A DNA stretch of 23,107 nt. It comes from an uncultured Bdellovibrio sp. Lineage in GTDB: Bacteria > Bdellovibrionota > Bdellovibrionia > Bdellovibrionales > Bdellovibrionaceae. The notes under the pieces were generated by a model. The model did no database searches. It was given only the letters and a program-made list of their open reading frames with translations, and was not told the origin of the DNA. The stretch covers positions 1 through 23,107 of the forward strand of contig CAMLMF010000003.1 of assembly GCA_946480995.1 (NCBI GenBank), in the 5' to 3' direction. The translations under genes were made by a program, and so were the position numbers. Within the stretch, counting starts at the first letter, position 1, and each line of letters starts with the position of its first letter. Shown one piece after another: positions 21,224-23,107 of this stretch.

Positions 21224-22099
21224 ATGGACCGATTAAATTTTATGCCTTTTTTGATCGTTATAACTGCTTTAGTTACCGGTTGCACGACGCCTTCGACACT
21301 CATTCAAAATCGAGAAAATCGCATCAACAAAAGTGGGTATGCCCCAATCAACGGAATCAACATGTATTACGAGATTTACGGCTCTGGCGACGGTACTCCC
21401 CTTGTCTTACTCAATGGTGGTGGATCAACGATCAATGTTGCCTACGGAAGAATTTTGCCGATCCTGTCCAAGAATAGAACCGTCATCGCCCTGGAGGAGC
21501 AAGGACACGGACGAACAACAGATCGCAATCTACCATTTCGCTCCGAAACCTCAGCGGAGGACATCGCTGCCTTGCTGAAATATCTAAATATACCCTTGGC
21601 TGATGTTATGGGCTTTAGCAACGGTGCAGGGGTCGCAATGCAGATGGCAATCCGTCATCCAACTCAAGTACGCAGGCTTATCTTTGTTTCTTATATGACC
21701 AAAAAAAATGGAGCGCATCCATGGCTATGGGACATGATGAAAACTGCTAATCTATCGAATATGCCCCAAATCTTAAAAGATGAATTTTTGAAGGTAACCC
21801 CCGATTCACAAAAACTTAGAACGATGTGCGAAAAAGATATTGAAAGAATGCAAAACTTTGTGAACGTGCCAGACAAAGAGGTCAGGTCTATTCGCATTCC
21901 TACTCTCATCGTAATAGGTGACAAAGACGTCATTAAGCCAGAGCATGCGATCGAACTTAGCCAGACAATCCCGAACTCTAGGCTAATGATTTTGCCTGGT
22001 GGCCACGGTGAGTTTTTGGGAGAGCTTCTAACATGGAATAAAGCAAGCCATGCTTATGAATTTACTGCCGGCTTCATCGAGGAGTTTCTAGGCCAATAG
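21224..22099 (+). CDS. Alpha/beta-hydrolase lipoprotein
   Basis: The 291-residue product begins with a signal ending in LVTGC, making Cys20 the likely lipidated residue. The hydrolase core has NGGGS (64-68, oxyanion region), EQGHGRTTD (92-100) and the nucleophile elbow GFSNGAG (130-136) with Ser132. IGDKDVIKP (231-239) supplies the probable acid Asp235, and GGHGEF (259-264) the His261. So the catalytic triad is complete and the enzyme probably acts outside the inner membrane. The substrate is unknown; esterase or lactonase activity is plausible. AAGGAGC lies 8 bases before ATG 21224. It is the third gene of the ArsR-SRPBCC operon. Confidence 0.87.
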   Translation: MDRLNFMPFLIVITALVTGCTTPSTLIQNRENRINKSGYAPINGINMYYEIYGSGDGTPLVLLNGGGSTINVAYGRILPILSKNRTVIALEEQGHGRTTDRNLPFRSETSAEDIAALLKYLNIPLADVMGFSNGAGVAMQMAIRHPTQVRRLIFVSYMTKKNGAHPWLWDMMKTANLSNMPQILKDEFLKVTPDSQKLRTMCEKDIERMQNFVNVPDKEVRSIRIPTLIVIGDKDVIKPEHAIELSQTIPNSRLMILPGGHGEFLGELLTWNKASHAYEFTAGFIEEFLGQ

Positions 22100-22111
22100 T
22101 CCACACAAGAC

Positions 22112-22140
22112 GCCGAACTCAACAGCCACGGCTGCTCGGC
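22112..22140. terminator. Weak hairpin between convergent hydrolase and methyltransferase genes
   Basis: GCCGA (22112-22116) pairs with TCGGC (22136-22140), with AGC/GCT inside. It lies 12 bases after the hydrolase stop and between two converging genes. No U-run is evident on either side. Confidence 0.3.
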
Positions 22141-22175
22141 TTGCCAAAACCTTAGACCCTACAAATCTTATTTTT

Positions 22176-22877
22176 CTATATCTTCTTTGCATACCAAGCA
22201 CGAATAAGAAACGATTGAAAAAACTGAACGACGCTATAAAACCCGTTATTTTCCAGCATATTTTCAACTTCTTTGGGGCTTTGAATGGAAAGGTGCTCTT
22301 CCATCATTTTTGGCAGCATCTTAATTTTTTCTTCAGGAGCTCCTGAAATCCTATTAAGTGACTTCCATTTTTCCATCAAATCAACGGAAATCTCAGAATC
22401 ATTTTCATAGCTAAGTTCAGCATTTATAAAATAGCCCTCCGACTTCAAACGCTCAGAAATACCAGAAACAATGCCCAGTCTTTCAGATCCGTCATTTGAG
22501 GTGTGATGAAGAACAAGAAGACAGATTGCAGCATCAAAGTCTTTATCCCTTCCAAGATCACTAACGAACCCATTCACCAACATGCAGCGATCCAACAATC
22601 CTTCACCTTCAAGTCTTTCGCGGCACACTTTCAGCATGGACTCAGAAGGCTCTACGGCTACAAATGAAAATTCAGGGAAGGCTTTTGCTAAAGAGATAAT
22701 TTCTGTACCCGTCCCGGATCCTACGCACAGAATTTTTGATTTAGGCGCAAGCTCGCCAAGTATTATTTTAATCAAGTAATGAAGGTTTTCATAAATAGGA
22801 AGAAAATGACGGTTGCTTTGGTCATAGGACTTAGCACGATCTCTTCCGAAGGAATCCAATTTCGAATGATTTTTCAT
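22176..22877 (-). CDS. Class I SAM-dependent methyltransferase
   Basis: The 233-residue protein has motif I ILCVGSGTGTEI (49-60), the acidic ribose contact at VAVEPSESML (73-82, Glu76) and the post-core block DAAICLLVLHHTSND (about 114-128). The C-terminal GFYSVVQFFQSFLIRAWYAKK ends the Rossmann fold. The substrate cannot be deduced; the layout recalls small-molecule or tRNA-related methyltransferases of the Methyltransf_25 type. ATG 22877 is preceded by GAGGGGGTGAG. It converges on the hydrolase gene and may belong with the SDR gene that lies upstream on the same strand. Confidence 0.87.
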   Translation of the reverse strand: MKNHSKLDSFGRDRAKSYDQSNRHFLPIYENLHYLIKIILGELAPKSKILCVGSGTGTEIISLAKAFPEFSFVAVEPSESMLKVCRERLEGEGLLDRCMLVNGFVSDLGRDKDFDAAICLLVLHHTSNDGSERLGIVSGISERLKSEGYFINAELSYENDSEISVDLMEKWKSLNRISGAPEEKIKMLPKMMEEHLSIQSPKEVENMLENNGFYSVVQFFQSFLIRAWYAKKI

Positions 22878-22987
22878 CTCACCCCCTCATTGCAGATACT
22901 ACCGTGATTTCAGCCGCTTTATAATTGCTAATATCTTATGTCTATTGATACCTTTTAGGTAATAATTTGTAGCCGCAGCAATCACGA

Positions 22988-23107
22988 CTACCAGGGAACT
23001 ACACCGCCATTGGTTAGAAATAGTCCTGTTGGACCGTCCGGGCCCTCAAGAGCGCATCGCACGGAAATAGCAGCGCCGTCCTCCACTTTTCCAGGAGCAT
23101 TGGGGCC
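22988..23107 (-). CDS. Short-chain dehydrogenase/reductase, C-terminal end (cut by window)
   Basis: A minus-strand frame open to the window edge ends in TAG at 22990-22988 and reads 39 residues. The end GAAISVRCALEG, then PDGPTGLFLTNGGVVPW, matches the C-terminus of carbonyl-reductase-like SDRs, which typically close with a DGPTGxFF...xxPW pattern. The catalytic YxxxK and NAD(P)-binding Gly motif would lie outside the window. The 110 bases between it and the methyltransferase start are AT-rich without a clear feature. Confidence 0.65.
   Translation of the reverse strand, partial: GPNAPGKVEDGAAISVRCALEGPDGPTGLFLTNGGVVPW

Overview
The window looks like a chromosomal segment of a Gram-negative bacterium with roughly balanced base composition. 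The gene repertoire and style suggest a Bdellovibrio-like predatory bacterium: an AmpG muropeptide importer next to an adenosine-deaminase-like enzyme, lipoproteins, many GTG starts, and strong AAGGAGG ribosome binding sites. This assignment rests on recognition only. Most of the window is ordinary housekeeping sequence; the structure that stands out lies in the small spaces between genes.

Layout. Positions 1-620 (+) hold the 3' end of an arginase-family hydrolase overlapped by an ArsC/Spx-type thioredoxin-fold protein. Positions 621-1197 carry no long gene, but hold two very short convergent genes with excellent ribosome binding sites (a 36-residue and a 45-residue single-span membrane peptide) and several hairpins. 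Positions 1198-6914 (-) hold a His-rich lipoprotein, DinB (Pol IV), a PlsC-type acyltransferase, a secreted four-cysteine protein and a divergent PEP carboxylase. Next (-) is an OlsB-like acyltransferase ending in a clear terminator. Positions 7957-12828 (-) are a tight cluster transcribed tesA, ybbA, ybbP, sua5. Upstream of it lie a Gly-rich RRM protein, yajQ and slyD, also on minus.

From 14689 the plus strand carries a compact run behind a good sigma-70-like promoter: HNH nuclease, GNAT acetyltransferase, an adenosine-deaminase-like enzyme and AmpG, joined by 4-base overlaps or short gaps. A small membrane protein and tRNA-Ser(GGA) follow.

Immediately after the tRNA is an unusual 31-base imperfect direct repeat of the tRNA 3' end. 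Its two copies start 206 bases apart and enclose seven consecutive short hairpins packed into 122 bases. Beyond that the content turns accessory: a YdeI/OmpD-associated protein, an ArsR repressor with a palindrome just upstream, an SRPBCC/AHSA1 protein, an alpha/beta-hydrolase lipoprotein, a methyltransferase, and the C-terminus of a short-chain dehydrogenase cut by the window edge.

Main leads: the tRNA-linked hairpin array; small hydrophobic genes with a possibly hidden ribosome binding site; several starts (tesA, the 18744 gene, plsC) inside or against hairpins; a 122-base nested inverted repeat between slyD and yajQ; and a PEP carboxylase lacking the usual arginine of its glycine-rich loop.
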